Shown here in pieces: positions 36,356 through 47,900 of a stretch of DNA of 64,000 nucleotides (positions within the stretch are counted from its first letter, which is position 1; every line of letters starts with the position of its first letter). The position numbers and the translations under genes were made by a program. Origin of the DNA: Mangifera indica (taxonomy: Eukaryota > Streptophyta > Magnoliopsida > Sapindales > Anacardiaceae). Where the stretch lies: positions 2,716,001 through 2,780,000 of the forward strand of contig NC_058155.1 of assembly GCF_011075055.1 (NCBI RefSeq), in the 5' to 3' direction. The notes under the pieces were generated by a model, which was not told the origin of the DNA, did no database searches, and saw only the letters and a list, made by a program, of their open reading frames with translations.

Positions 36356-38424
36356 AAGGTGACGATATCATGTCATCACCTGAGAGAATCTCTCTGTAGA
36401 GTCAAAGAAATTCGTTAAGGAGTCATAAATAGTTAAAACCCATGCATTTAGGTTTAGCTCACTGCATGCCCAATGCTGACAATCAAAATTGATTAGAATA
36501 TATATCTGTAAAAATAATAATAACTTTGTTATCATTGTGACTAAATGTGAAAGTTAATAAAATAAAAAATTAATATCATTTAACATGTGACAAACCCTGT
36601 CCACATGAGCCCACGGGAGATAGCCTTGATCTAGGGTTGGATCATTTATTCCTTCAATCAAATCTAATAGTAATCGTGACAATTGATAATTGTTGGGTCC
36701 AACCACTTCTTAATTCTTTATTTCATGCAACAACCACTTATAAAAGATGTCTCAACACAACTCTACTCAGTTGATGGAAACGAAAGTCGTAACACGACTA
36801 AATAGTTATCAATATGTTGAAAGAATAATATTATAAATATAGTGAGAGAATTAATAATATAATAATAATATGATAAAGAAATAATCTCATGTGTGGGTTC
36901 AAAATTGCGTATTTGATTCATTAGCTATTGATTATTTTTACATAAAGTCTTCCACCATTCATTTTTTGTGTACGATCCATGTTAAAAAGTGGTTGCTACG
37001 ACATCTTCATTTGTGTCCTTGTACCACTGCAAAAATTCCATCATATTATCTTTTTCTCCTTATGGATGTGATGGTCAGAAAACTTCTCGTACGTATCACT
37101 GTCTCAGTGGGTCAGTTTATCGGCTTTGAAGTGAATAACTCTTCTTTACAATCTTTCCCCATAATGTCTTTTGAGTATTAGATCGATGTTGTATTAGAAT
37201 TTCTATTATAGAGACAATTGATTACTGGGGCCCTACATACTCATGGTCGAAGAACTTAATCACCACCTTGGTTGACTTGTCTTAGATTTTAAGGAAAAAA
37301 ATTATCAATTATAGTAAAAAATAGGCCAAAGGACTATTTCCTACCCAAACTACGCGGTTTTCTCAAGTTTCACCTCATTAACTTTGAAAATTCCATTTAT
37401 CCACCCATGGGCTGTTAAAATTAATGGAACCCTAACCCTTGAAAAAATTATCTCATTTTCCCCTCTAAAATTTTAAAAACTAACAAATTTTTTCCAACCC
37501 AAGTTTTAAAAAACAACATTTTCTCCTTTAGGGTTTTCAATTTTTTGGAGTTAGTTTTTGTAACATCCCCTTCTAAAATACTACCCACTGAAGGAGAAAT
37601 GTTACGAATTAATATGCAGAGTGTCTATTTTTTTTTAAATACTTTAAAATAAACGCATCACAAAAGTGTTTAGAAAACATTCCAAGAAAACTGAAAATCT
37701 GGAAGCAAATAAAAGATGTATATACTCATATGAAAACTCATCTGAAAGCGTTTGAAAAAAGAGAGTAATCGTATATAACTGTACAATCATCTCAAAAAGA
37801 TCAAAAGTCGACAAGAGCATGTCACTGTATGCATGTAATATAAACTAGAGATAACCTGCTCTAGTCGGATCTACCTACACTGACGTGACCTTGCTTTGTA
37901 GCTATCTCGATCACCTGTACCTGCAATTATGAAAGAAAAGGAAGTGAGTGATAAGAACACTCAGTAAGAGGAAAGAATTAAGTAAACTATTTCATTTCCT
38001 GTTCTAACTCACTCTCGGGACTCAACCTCACTCATAACCCCCATAAGAAATCGAGGGGATAATCTAGTTCATCATTTACTATTTAGGTCATACTTTGTCC
38101 CATCTGGTGTTTATTTGATACTTTTTGGAAGCTGACTATAGAGATTTGACACTTTTCTAAGCTCGAGCTCTCTTCCTTTCTCTCACTACACCATTTCTAA
38201 ATTTGAATTGAGCTCTACTATGAGCATGCTCTACTGCGAGCGGACCCTATTGTGGGTCTATATCCTACTACGGACGTGCCCTATTGCGGGCAGTGTAGTG
38301 TAAAGTGCCCCCTCATAGTTCATAGCATGCATGCAGGTCTTATATCTTACTAATTTTACTTCCATTTAAATTTATTCATAACTTATCAAACATTACTCTT
38401 GGGACGACCTCTGAATCTTGAGCC

Positions 38425-38540
38425 CTAAATTTCTTTTTTTGCTTTTCTTTCTTTTCTTCTTCTTTTCTTTTTCTCTTCTTTCTTTCCTTTCCTTTCCTTT
38501 CCTTTCCTTTCCTTTCTTTTCTTTCTTTTCCTTTCCAAAA
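38425..38540. repeat. Pyrimidine microsatellite (CTTTC)n
   Basis: CTTTC/CTTTTC units run from about 38425 to 38540, with a clean block of CTTTC repeats at 38480-38515. The lysine-rich open frame on the other strand is a by-product of this repeat. Confidence 0.85.
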
Positions 38541-38597
38541 CTGTGAAATACTGTTCACGACCCTGTTCATTTGACAGAGCAACCTTCTTTTTCATAC

Positions 38598-39105
38598 AAT
38601 TTCATAGTCCGAATGGTTTCTAATTCATACAAGCTATATATCGTTGAAAAGAAGATTCAAAGAGTTTTTCAATAAGCTATAATAACACTCATAATTCATT
38701 CGATAAGACAGTCAAAACGTGAGATGAAATCAGTGGTAAAAACTGCCTTCTCTGTTTATTTGGTAAAACAGTCCTTGTGGTTCATACAATATTTAACAGT
38801 CCAAATGATCCGTAATTCATACAAGTTATATATCATTGAAAAAATAATTCAAATAGATTTTCAACAAGATATAATAGAACTCATAAATCATTGGATAAGA
38901 CAGTCAAAACGTGAGATGGAATCAGTGGCAAAAACTGTCTCCTCTGTTTATTTAGTAAAACAGTCCTTGTGGTTCATACAATATTTAACAGTCCAAATGA
39001 TACCCAATTCATACAAGTTATATATCATTGAAAAGAGGATTCAAAGAGCTTTCCAACAAGCTATAATAGCACTCATGATGTATTAGTTAAGACAGCCAAA
39101 ACATG
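38598..39105. repeat. 192-bp tandem repeat, about 2.6 copies
   Basis: The anchor CAGTCAAAACGTGAGATG starts at 38709 and 38901, and a diverged form at 39093: exactly 192 bp apart each time. Each unit also has TTCATACAAGTTATATATCA and a TGATTCAAAGAGCTTT-like segment. It lies inside the probable solo LTR. Confidence 0.9.
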
Positions 39106-39396
39106 AGACAAATTCAGTGGCAAAACTGTAAATATTATGCAACTTTCTGCCATGAACAAAATCACACATATAGATATCCCAAATGGCAAAACAACATTTC
39201 TCAACTTCAAAATCATCATTTATAACATAGATCTAATGAACCAAAAGCCTAAAACATACAATATATCAAGGTTGATACCCTATTACCTTGTTTCAAGCCA
39301 AATATTTGCAAGTTGACTTCTTTCTCTTTGTTTTGTTTCCTTTAACACCAAAATCACCTTAAATCAACATCAAAACATACAAACATATTCATATAA

Positions 39397-40461
39397 GGGA
39401 GAAGGACTATTTCCCACCTAACTTTTGATGTGTTTTCAAAATACCACTCACGGCAGATGAAAATCCACTTTTTCCACCCATAAGCTGTTAATATGGATGA
39501 TATCTGTTTGCATAAGGGTAAAATATCCATTTTACCCTTGTTAGATGAAATGACAAAAATACCCCTCAATTTAATCTCCCAAATTGATGTGAAAGTTTTA
39601 CCATTCACCCTCCTTAGGTTTTAGAAACTAACATTTTCACCTTACCTAAAGTTTTTAAACTTTAAAAACTAACATTTTCACCCCCAAACCTAGAGTTTTC
39701 ATATTTTTCAAAATACAGCTGCCCCCCATAACTTTCAAAACTAGCATTTCACTCCCATTCTTCAACTTCATTTCCCGACGTCGTCTCTAGCGTCGTCACC
39801 GACTTCCTCCTTCTCCTGGTGCGATGACGGTGGTGCGACGAAGAGACGAAGATCTCTTCGTCGCACGATGCAATGAAGAGACCTCTTTTCGTCACTCGTC
39901 GTCCAGATCTGGGAGATCGATTTCAAACTTTGCTCGTCATCTAGATTTGGGAGATCGGTTTCAAACTTTGCTCGTCGTCCAGATCTGGGAGATCGCTCGA
40001 CGAAAGTCTCTCTTCTTCTCTCGTTGTCGCTCGTCACGTTTGGACGACGCGACGACGAAGGATGACGAAGCATCGTCCTTCCTCTGTTCTTTCAGATCTG
40101 GACGATGCTTCATCGTCCATATCTGAGCTATGAAGGGTCGTCCTTTGTAGTCAGAGATGGGAGATCGGTCGAATGCATCGACCGTCGGTGGTGGCCGGAG
40201 AAGGAAGCAAACCCCAGGGGTGAAATCTAAACTTTTTAAACTTTGAGGATGGGTTAGTTATTAGTTTTTAAAACTTGGAGGGGGGAAACGGTAAAATTTT
40301 AAAGTTTTAAGGTTTTAAATAGAAAATAACGATTTTGCCCTTGTCCTTAACTGAAAAATTGGGCAGCAGTTTGCTCATGGGTGAGAAAAGTGGATTTTCA
40401 TCTGCCGTGGGCGATAGTTTGAGAACGCTTCAAAAGTTGGGGGTGAAATAGTCCTTCTCCC
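39397..40461. mobile_element. MULE-like TIR element with CpG-rich core (E4), nested in the solo LTR
   Basis: The ends are identical in type to E1 (GGGAGAAGGACTATTTCCCA and inverse). A perfect 9-bp target duplication TTCATATAA flanks it (39388-39396 and 40462-40470). The core (about 39770-40200) is an inverted-orientation relative of the E1 core with the same GACGACGAAG and CAGATCTGG words, including two near-identical CAGATCTGGGAGATCG blocks. It is non-autonomous. Confidence 0.92.
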
Positions 40462-43079
40462 TTCATATAACATGCATCCAATATATATATAAATATAGGT
40501 AAAGGGAAATGAATGAGATATTTTGGTTACCAAAACTTTCAAAGTGTTTCCTCTTTTTTTTCTTCCTTATTTATCTTCCAAAACCCTCCCAAAATCACTC
40601 ACTGTTCTTAAAAAATGTAGCAAAGAAAGGAAGAAGACTACCTTCTTCTGGAAGAGACGAGAGAATGATGGAAAAAACAAAAGGTAAAGGTTTTCCTTTT
40701 TGACTTTTCTCTCCAAACATATATATTTACATACTTTTTCAATATATTACTATATATATATGTGTGTGTTTATTTTTTTCTTTGTAATTGCTTGTATATG
40801 ACACACATACCTACATTTCAACATATAAATTTAAAACTGAACATGTCTCAAAGTAGGATCAAAAGACACAAATGTCCCTAGAACGTACCTGAGGGTATTA
40901 CAATTTTTCGGTGCCGTTTCTTCCTCTTCGATGACTTTTAGGCGACATTTCTTCCTCTCAAACGTGATCTCTTTCCAACTGTTATCTTGAGCACGGTCAT
41001 CGATGAAGACGCGTCTTCATCTCAATGAAGCACGGTTGTCTTCGTCGACAACTGTGCTGAGGACAACCGTTGGAAGGAGGCCGCGTTGGAGAGGAAGAAG
41101 CATTGCTTGGAAGTCGCCGGAAAGGAAGAAACGATGTCAGAAAACTAACTCCGAAAAATTGAAAACCTTAAGGGTGAAAATGTTATTTTTTAAAACTTGG
41201 GTTGGGGGAAATTCATTAGTTTTTAAGGTTTAGGGGGGAAAATAAAATCATATTTAAGTTTATTTTTAATAATACAGACAAAATGATGATTTTACCCTTG
41301 AAACTGTTAATTTTAACCGGTCATGGGTGGATAAATGAGATTTTCAAAGTTAACGGGGGGAAACTTGAGAAAACAACATACCTTAGGTGGAAAATAGTCC
41401 TTTGGCCTAAAAAATATAACTAGTTAATGTTACAAATTATCAATAATAAATAATATGAGAAAAAAACTAACCTTTTCTGTCAGGTTTATATAGTACATAT
41501 GTTAGACCTCTAACAATTTGGCTTCCATTGATGTTTGACATGTTTCAAGCGTTGCTTGGCGCTCGTCGATGTTTCCAAATCGTTTGTCAATTTTGTCCAT
41601 AAACCCTTGGAGAGCTTTTGAAGTTGATCAAGTTTGTCTTCAACCATCGATACAGATGTAGTGGTAGCCATATGAGGGGTGTTTCTTCGATTAGTTGAGA
41701 AGATGACATGACAAGGCTACATATAAGTGGACTTAATGTGATAGGACTATGTATAAGCGTACTCTTTCGACACTTACGAACATGTGTACTCTGGTTTTGT
41801 GACTACGGAGATTGGATTTTCGGAGGAGATCTTAGAGGGGTACAATCATTGTCATATTCTTCTTCATCACCAACATAATCTACGACATCTCTGTACCATG
41901 ATGATTCCTTTTCAACCATAGACAAAATCAAAATAGGAGTTAGAATATCCTATAAAATGTGATGGATATTTTAGCTAAAAGTTTGTAAAAATAGTTGTAT
42001 TTGCGTATAATATTATAAATCGTAATGACATACCTGAGAAGCCTTAAAGTTGCGATAAACATTCTCCCAGCTTGGGCCTTCTAAACTCTTTCATCTCAAC
42101 ATTCGGGAGACACTTTCTGTAGACTTGCAAACCATAAAACGTCCCAGATTGTTTAGAGTTTCGTATATTCATATCTGTAATATTGAAAATACAACATTAG
42201 TTTTACATATTCAGTGCTAAATATAAGAGCAAAATAATCATTATCTTAATACTTAGGTTACCTGAAATGTCATTGCATATCCCATCATCCCATAAGATAA
42301 CAATGGGATATCTACTTTATATAGTGGATATGTTTTCAAAACTTATCGTACTTCTTCTCTATCGTCCAACTCATAGACTCTGTTGTCCGACTCATAGACT
42401 CTGTCGTCATCCTCCAAACAATTGTCTCCTATGGATATCTATTAAATGCATCCCAATCATCAACTAGACTCAAAATGCTTTCTGATATGATTTTCTTATT
42501 ATTTGATCCCATCAGTTTATAATGAAGCAAATATGGGGCAACTATTTTCATTGTATCTTCATCATTATTCCTTCATGCCTACTTTTAAAAAACTTTTTGT
42601 AGATCACTGTAGGACACATGTTTGGCACCTAGAAAGTATCTCTCTCTCAGTTGTGATTCTCCCGTCGTAACATAATTACTCATATCCATCTTTTTACTAA
42701 ATTTCAACCCCTTTATCATAGCAAACTCAATAAGGCCAAACCTACTGTCCATTCCATTCAGTCTAAACCAAAATATCTCTCCTAATACTCCCCTATTAAC
42801 TTTCTGAAAGAGTACAAAATGTATCAAATTCGAGTTATGTTTAAGATTCAAGATCCAAAAATTGTCCAAAACAACTTTCTTTGAACATTTCTTTCTAGCT
42901 ACGATTAAGATTACTCCTTATATACTTAACCGTTTTTACGTGACTTCAAACTTTTAATGTAACCATGAAGCTACGAGCATCATTATACACTTTTCCCAAG
43001 GCTAATCGTTGATTAGAATTCTCGAAAAAAAAAATTGCAAAGTTAATCCATTTAAACTCAAAAAAAAAAAATCCATCTT

Positions 43080-43245
43080 ATGAAGAGTATGAGTGCAACT
43101 GCTTGCGATGTGACAAGTACGATGAGTGCATACGAGTGCGACGAGTGTGAAGAATGCGAAGAGTGCAACGAGTGTGAGTGCAGATGAGTGTGAAGAGTGC
43201 ATGCGAGTATGACGAGTGCATGTTAGTGCGACAAGTAAGAGTGTT
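43080..43245 (+). repeat. GAGTGYGA minisatellite next to the right MULE TIR
   Basis: Irregular units of 8-11 bp based on GAGTGCGA, GAGTGTGAA and GAGTGCATGC fill this stretch. Shorter, mirrored patches are found in both TIRs (33190-33290 and 43600-43660). The Thr/Ser/Cys-rich open frame on the minus strand (43289-43002) is a translation of this repeat, not a gene. Confidence 0.75.
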
Positions 43246-44070
43246 ACCAGAATCAAGCTTTCTTCTCTGTCAATGACAACACAACACAATCAAATTTGGC
43301 CAAAATATATTATATAAACTAACTATTTACAAAATATCACAACCTACAACCCTAAACTGAATGCAAAAACCATTTTAAACTAACAACCCTAAACTGAGGA
43401 AAAAAAAACCCATTTCAAACTTAACAAAGTAAGGAATTAGAGTTACCTCAGACGACATTGCCAAATAGTGTTTGCTAACATTTAAAATGCAAGAAATGAG
43501 TCATTGTAATGTCTTGAATGTGACGAGATAGAGCTATTGTTGAAGGAATAGGAAATATTTAGTTATTTTGGATACAAGGTGGAATGCGTTAAATGATTGT
43601 CTTTTGCACTCTTCGCACCGTACTCACACTCATACTCTTTGCACTCACATTTTTCGTACTTATGTTAATATTTTTGTTTCAATTTGTACATATCAATAAT
43701 CATACCAAAAATAGATATGTTTTCGAATAAATTTATGAAAATTTGATTTATAAGTTATCAAACTTACCATCAGTATAATGATGCAATAGTATGTTTCGAA
43801 AAAAAAGGTTACCAATTAAAAACTATACTAAAAAAAAGAGGTAATTATTAGAAAAAAATATTATTAGAATAAAAATTAAATTTACTTAAAAATATAAATT
43901 TATTAAAAGTTTTGTTTAAATGTTTAGTCGAAAATTTTTACACTTATTTTAATTAATATTCCAAAATATTATATATTTTATTAGAATATAGTTAGTTTGA
44001 ACTTATAGCTCAAATTTGAAAAAACTAATTCAAATAAGCCCAAAATTTACGCTTGAGGACTTTCCAATCC

Positions 44071-44917
44071 ACCCTTTGGTTTGGAATTATAAGGACAAGT
44101 TATACAATTTTATAAGAAAATGAGCCCATCTCCAAAAATAAAAATAAATAAAATGAGTCATACTTCATTTGTTAAATTTCCAATTAAAAAATTTTGAATT
44201 TGAATATATTACCCTCTGTTATATATATATATACTAATATTTCTTCTCATAATATAAATATAATTAATTTTTAATTTAATTTAATTTAAAAAAAAAATTT
44301 TAGTATTTAAAGTTGGTTGATTAATCACTTGATCAACTAATTTTTAAAAAATAAATTGATTGATTGGATATTTAATCAATCAATTAACTACTCAACTAAT
44401 CTTTTCATCATCAAAATAATTGAAAATTTTCATGTTTTCACCTTATAACTCTATCCAAGGTTGGATGAGTAGTGAGTTTAATGTCTTTACTGAACGAGAT
44501 GAGTGAATCTTGGTTGAGTAAATACAAAACTTAAAAATATTTTAAATATTTTATATTTTTGATTATATATGTATAATAAGAAAAAAATGACTATATATAT
44601 ATATATATATACAAGATTAAAAAAACGCTATTTTAATTATTAAAACTCTCTTTCATTAAGGAATAATTACTAAATCATAAATTAATTTCTTAAAAATTAA
44701 GAAACTAATAAGACGTGGCACAACTAAAGCTCGGTAGCACCAAAACTCTATCTTTTCTCAAGTGACAAAATCATCAATTTTCTTATCAACGCCATGGCCT
44801 CACCCTGGCCACCAGTAAGTCTCCGAACCTTCAAGTTACAAATCACACCCACAAATTTGATGGCATTCTGCTCTCCACAACCGCAACTCCACCACCACCG
44901 CCACCCCCACCCCCATA
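44071..44917. promoter_or_regulatory. Intergenic region and promoter of the VTT/DedA gene
   Basis: AT-rich sequence with (TA)n at 44595-44611 and a CT-rich leader just upstream of the ATG. No other gene was seen. Confidence 0.4.
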
Positions 44918-47900
44918 ATGCACGCACTCTTCTTCAAGCCCCCCACAAGTTCTACCCCTTGCATTTTAGCCCCTTCTTGCAACTCTTTTCTCTACTCTTT
45001 TAGGCCCCATAAGCGCTTCCATTTCCTCAAGCCATGCTCTTCCATGAAACAGACCAAGAAGCAGCAGACGCTCCAGAAGACTAATGTCCCCCAGAGTTTG
45101 AAGTGGTTCTTGAGCCCCAAGAGCGGTGGTGATGATGATGACGAAGATAAGATTAAAGGAGAGGGCTTGGAGAGTGATACTGCCTTAAAAGGTACCCTTT
45201 TGGCTGGAGTTTTGCTGGTGGGTGTTGTTGGTGGATTCGGGACTGTTGGGTATATTTATAAGGACCAGATCAATGCGTTCTTGAACCAGTTTTCTGGGTT
45301 TATTGAAGGTAAAGTTTTCGATAACACCCGTTTCTGGGTGTTCTTTTAGTGTCTGTTGATTTATCTGGCTTCAATTTTTTTTTTTTTTTTTTTTTGTATT
45401 TTGAATTTTTAATTTGACCTTGTTTGGATGTTTATATTGTGAAAGTTATGGTAGTAGAATTGGCGATTATGTAAAATTTGGTATTGATATTTCTGTGGAA
45501 ACTAATAAATTTTCTGTAAGGGAAAGGCTGAAGTGGACATTTGTAGAGATCGTCGAGGGAGAAATGAGAGGTTATCTGTTTGAGAAGCTGGTTTTAGGTT
45601 GAGCGAAATGGAACTGGCTTAACATGGTTTTTTCTTTGATAGAATGTGCCCCTGTGGGACTTTGTCCCTGTGCAATGGGACTGACATTAGAATCATAGGT
45701 GTTCTGTTTGATTCTGTCATTTGCTCATCATGGTTTAGGAGTAACTAGATTAGGGTCCTTCGGGCCCACATCTTGGTTGGTTGACACTTGACACCCAAAA
45801 TTTATGCAATAATATGGATTTATAGCTTTTGATGAGAGAATCTATTGAAACTGGTTCCATCTAAATTATTTTATCATGTAGATGAATGTTCTTGGGTAAG
45901 TTTTTGGTTCAAGAAACTAGGCTTCATTGACTTGATATTGCTGCATCGGCATTTGTCTTGTCCAGAGGTTATTGTTTTGCAAATTACCATGCATGGAAGT
46001 TTGTCTCGAAAAAGTATAAGACAGTTAGTTTCTGAATGGTCAAAAATTTAGGAAAATGAGGTCAAATGGGACAAAGTCCGTGCATTGGAAACTTTTTATT
46101 GAATTTCAACAGCTGAGTTGTGGCAACTTTTTGACATTCTTTTTTTATTGGAAAACATGAAAGCAGAAACAGTTGGGAACTTTTATGTATAGAAAAAGCT
46201 GACGTTGGTTGCTTCTCTTGTGCACCTTATGTTACTTATCATTTAATCAAATTCTGGAGTAGCTGACAGTAGAGGATGACCTGATTGTATGGTGATCAAG
46301 AATTCTTACCTTTTTAAAATGGGGAAAAGGGAAATTAGAATTTCATGCTAAATATGCTCGAAAATATTAAATTACGTAGTTTTGGGGTGTACTCTTGTTA
46401 TATGTCTGCAAACATCATTTTGCTTATGAGACAAGTTTTCCCTTCATTATGATATGGAAAGGTTTTTATTGCATCTGTTTGCAAAACTTCACTACAGAGA
46501 GGGGATAGTGTAGTATGGATTTATAATCCCATTTGAACTCCTATAACTTAGATTCCTTACACTCCTTGTTGGAAGTCACTTTTGAAAAGAAATACAATTT
46601 ATTTTGGTATCTTTGGGCTTCTAATATATCCTTTGTAGAAGAACTTTGTTTCCCCAATTTTATGCCCTACATTTATTTCAATGAACAGGTTATGGTCCTG
46701 CTGGATATGCTTTGTTTGTGGCAGTGTATGCAGGTTTGGAGGTATGCATCTGAAAAGTTTGGAATTCATGCATCCGTTGTTCATTTGGATTTCTTTTGAT
46801 AAAAAAATTTCAATTCAGGGAACTGTGGGGATTAGGTTGTCCATCAGAATTGGAAAAATAAAATTTTAAGGTTTTTTTCTCTTTGTCATCACATATTATG
46901 CATTGAGTAATCTTTTCTGTTGTTTTACTTTGTTGTAACATATTATGAGTTATTTAGTATTTTGTTCATTTGGATTACTTCAGATCATAAATGTACATTA
47001 CAAATAACTTTAGGCATTTTGATTGTTCATGAGAAATAGGAAAAAGTAGCTTATTTATGTTATTTTTTGTCATGGCCTATTACAAGTTGATAAAGGGCTG
47101 AAAATCAAAATTTTAATTATGGACTACTGGCTCTGGCCTGCTATGGCTTCTGTAGTATGCTGTTTGTGTAACATATTGCAGAGGTTTTATTATACTATCT
47201 GTTTTCTTTTCTTCTTGTTTGAAATAATTATATAATCATTTCCTTTCCTCAAACTGATTTCAAATAATATGCAATCTTCTAGATCCTTGCAATTCCTGCC
47301 ATTCCGTTGACCATGTCGGCTGGACTTCTATTTGGATCTGTTATTGGCACCATCATAGTATCCATCAGTGGAACAGTGAGTTGGCATTTTTGATCATATA
47401 AATAATAAAATGATGAGCCTTTTCTTTTTTTTAACACTGATTCTTATAATCTTTTCTCCTTTTTTAGGTGGCAGCAAGTGTTGCTTTTTTGATTGCCAGA
47501 TATTTTGCCCGCGAACGAATTCTTAAGCTAGTTGAAGGAAATAAAAAATTTCTTGCAATTGACAAAGCAATTGGAGAAAACGGCTTCAGGGTTGTCACTC
47601 TTCTTCGTTTGAGTCCTTTGCTTCCATTTTCACTGGGGAATTATTTGTATGGATTGACATCTGTAAAGTTTGTTCCATATGTTCTGGGAAGGTCAGATTA
47701 CTATCCATCCTTCTACTCTCTTGTTTGGATTGCTACCTTGTTAATGTCATTGGTCAATGCTCTTATCATTTCTAATTTTCTTTAAGATGAACTGTTATGC
47801 TCTTTGACGTATTTTTTATCTGCTATTGATATGCTTTTTTTTTTTTACTGTTAAATTGTTTTTGACATATGTGATTGTAAATTAATACTGTTTGTGGTGT

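Larger units (their letters stand above)
37559..40902. mobile_element. Probable solo LTR of a gypsy-type element, nested in E3
   Basis: It begins TGTAACATCCCC and ends GGGTATTACA, matching TG...CA LTR ends, with weak 5-bp flanks GTTTT/ATTTT. It interrupts the arm of E3. It contains a gypsy-LTR-like segment near 37940-37975 (GTGAGTGATAAGAACACTCA), 192-bp tandem repeats and a nested TIR element. It has no coding frame. Without the nested element it is about 2.3 kb. The family assignment is by general resemblance only. Confidence 0.6.
37324..41407. mobile_element. MULE-like TIR element (E3) carrying nested insertions
   Basis: The ends are GGCCAAAGGACTATTTCC and its inverse, within arms of about 230 bp. 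A perfect 9-bp target duplication TAAAAAATA flanks it (37315-37323 and 41408-41416). Without the nested solo LTR it would be about 0.74 kb. The right interior (40912-41160) is CpG-rich and has a 20-bp perfect palindrome at 41002-41021. It splits the DUF1985-Ulp1 gene of the host MULE. Confidence 0.9.
35890..43458 (-). pseudogene. DUF1985-Ulp1-type protein gene of the MULE, interrupted and decayed
   Basis: Minus-strand blocks appear in family order. A possible first mini-exon MSSE (43458-43447) ends at a GTAAC donor. The DUF1985-like region lies at 42869-42400 (GEIFWFRLNGMDSRFGLIEF, RLRERYFLGA, then SLVDDWDAFNRYP). A linker is at about 41930-41480 (DYVGDEEEYDNDC). The Ulp1 C48 peptidase remnant lies at about 37100-35900, with the histidine segment HWACSELNLNAW, the aspartate segment TIYDSLTNFF and the cysteine segment TSDDCEIFIVYILKYLTNG. 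Stops are scattered through it, and a 4.1-kb element (37324-41407) sits between linker and peptidase. Ulp1 proteases cleave SUMO-like isopeptide bonds; their role inside MULEs is unknown. Confidence 0.7.
32790..44070. mobile_element. Large degenerate two-gene MULE (MuDR-type transposase plus DUF1985-Ulp1 gene)
   Basis: Long inverted repeats bound the block: about 32790-33260 on the left and about 43590-44070 on the right. Matching stretches include GATATTAATTAAAATAGGTA at 32899 against the inverse of TACACTTATTTTAATTAATA near 43938. Inside are a plus-strand MuDR-type transposase remnant and a convergent minus-strand DUF1985/Ulp1-like gene, the gene content of autonomous MULEs of the Ulp1-carrying type. 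About 5 kb of it is later insertions. Neither gene is intact. The outermost TIR bases and the target duplication could not be fixed because the ends are eroded. Confidence 0.8.

Noticed and set aside
38376..38582. Lys/Glu-rich minus-strand open frame
   Set aside because: Translation of a CTTTC microsatellite.
38598..39105. CRISPR-like interpretation of the regularly spaced repeats
   Set aside because: The whole 192-bp unit is repeated without unique spacers, inside a plant retroelement.
43002..43289. Thr/Ala/Leu/Cys-rich minus-strand open frame
   Set aside because: Translation of the GAGTGYGA minisatellite next to the MULE TIR.
44794..45003. ATG at 44794 as the start of the VTT/DedA gene
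   Set aside because: It is in a different frame from the conserved exons and its frame stops at 45001. The ATG at 44918 opens directly into the conserved protein with a plausible transit peptide.
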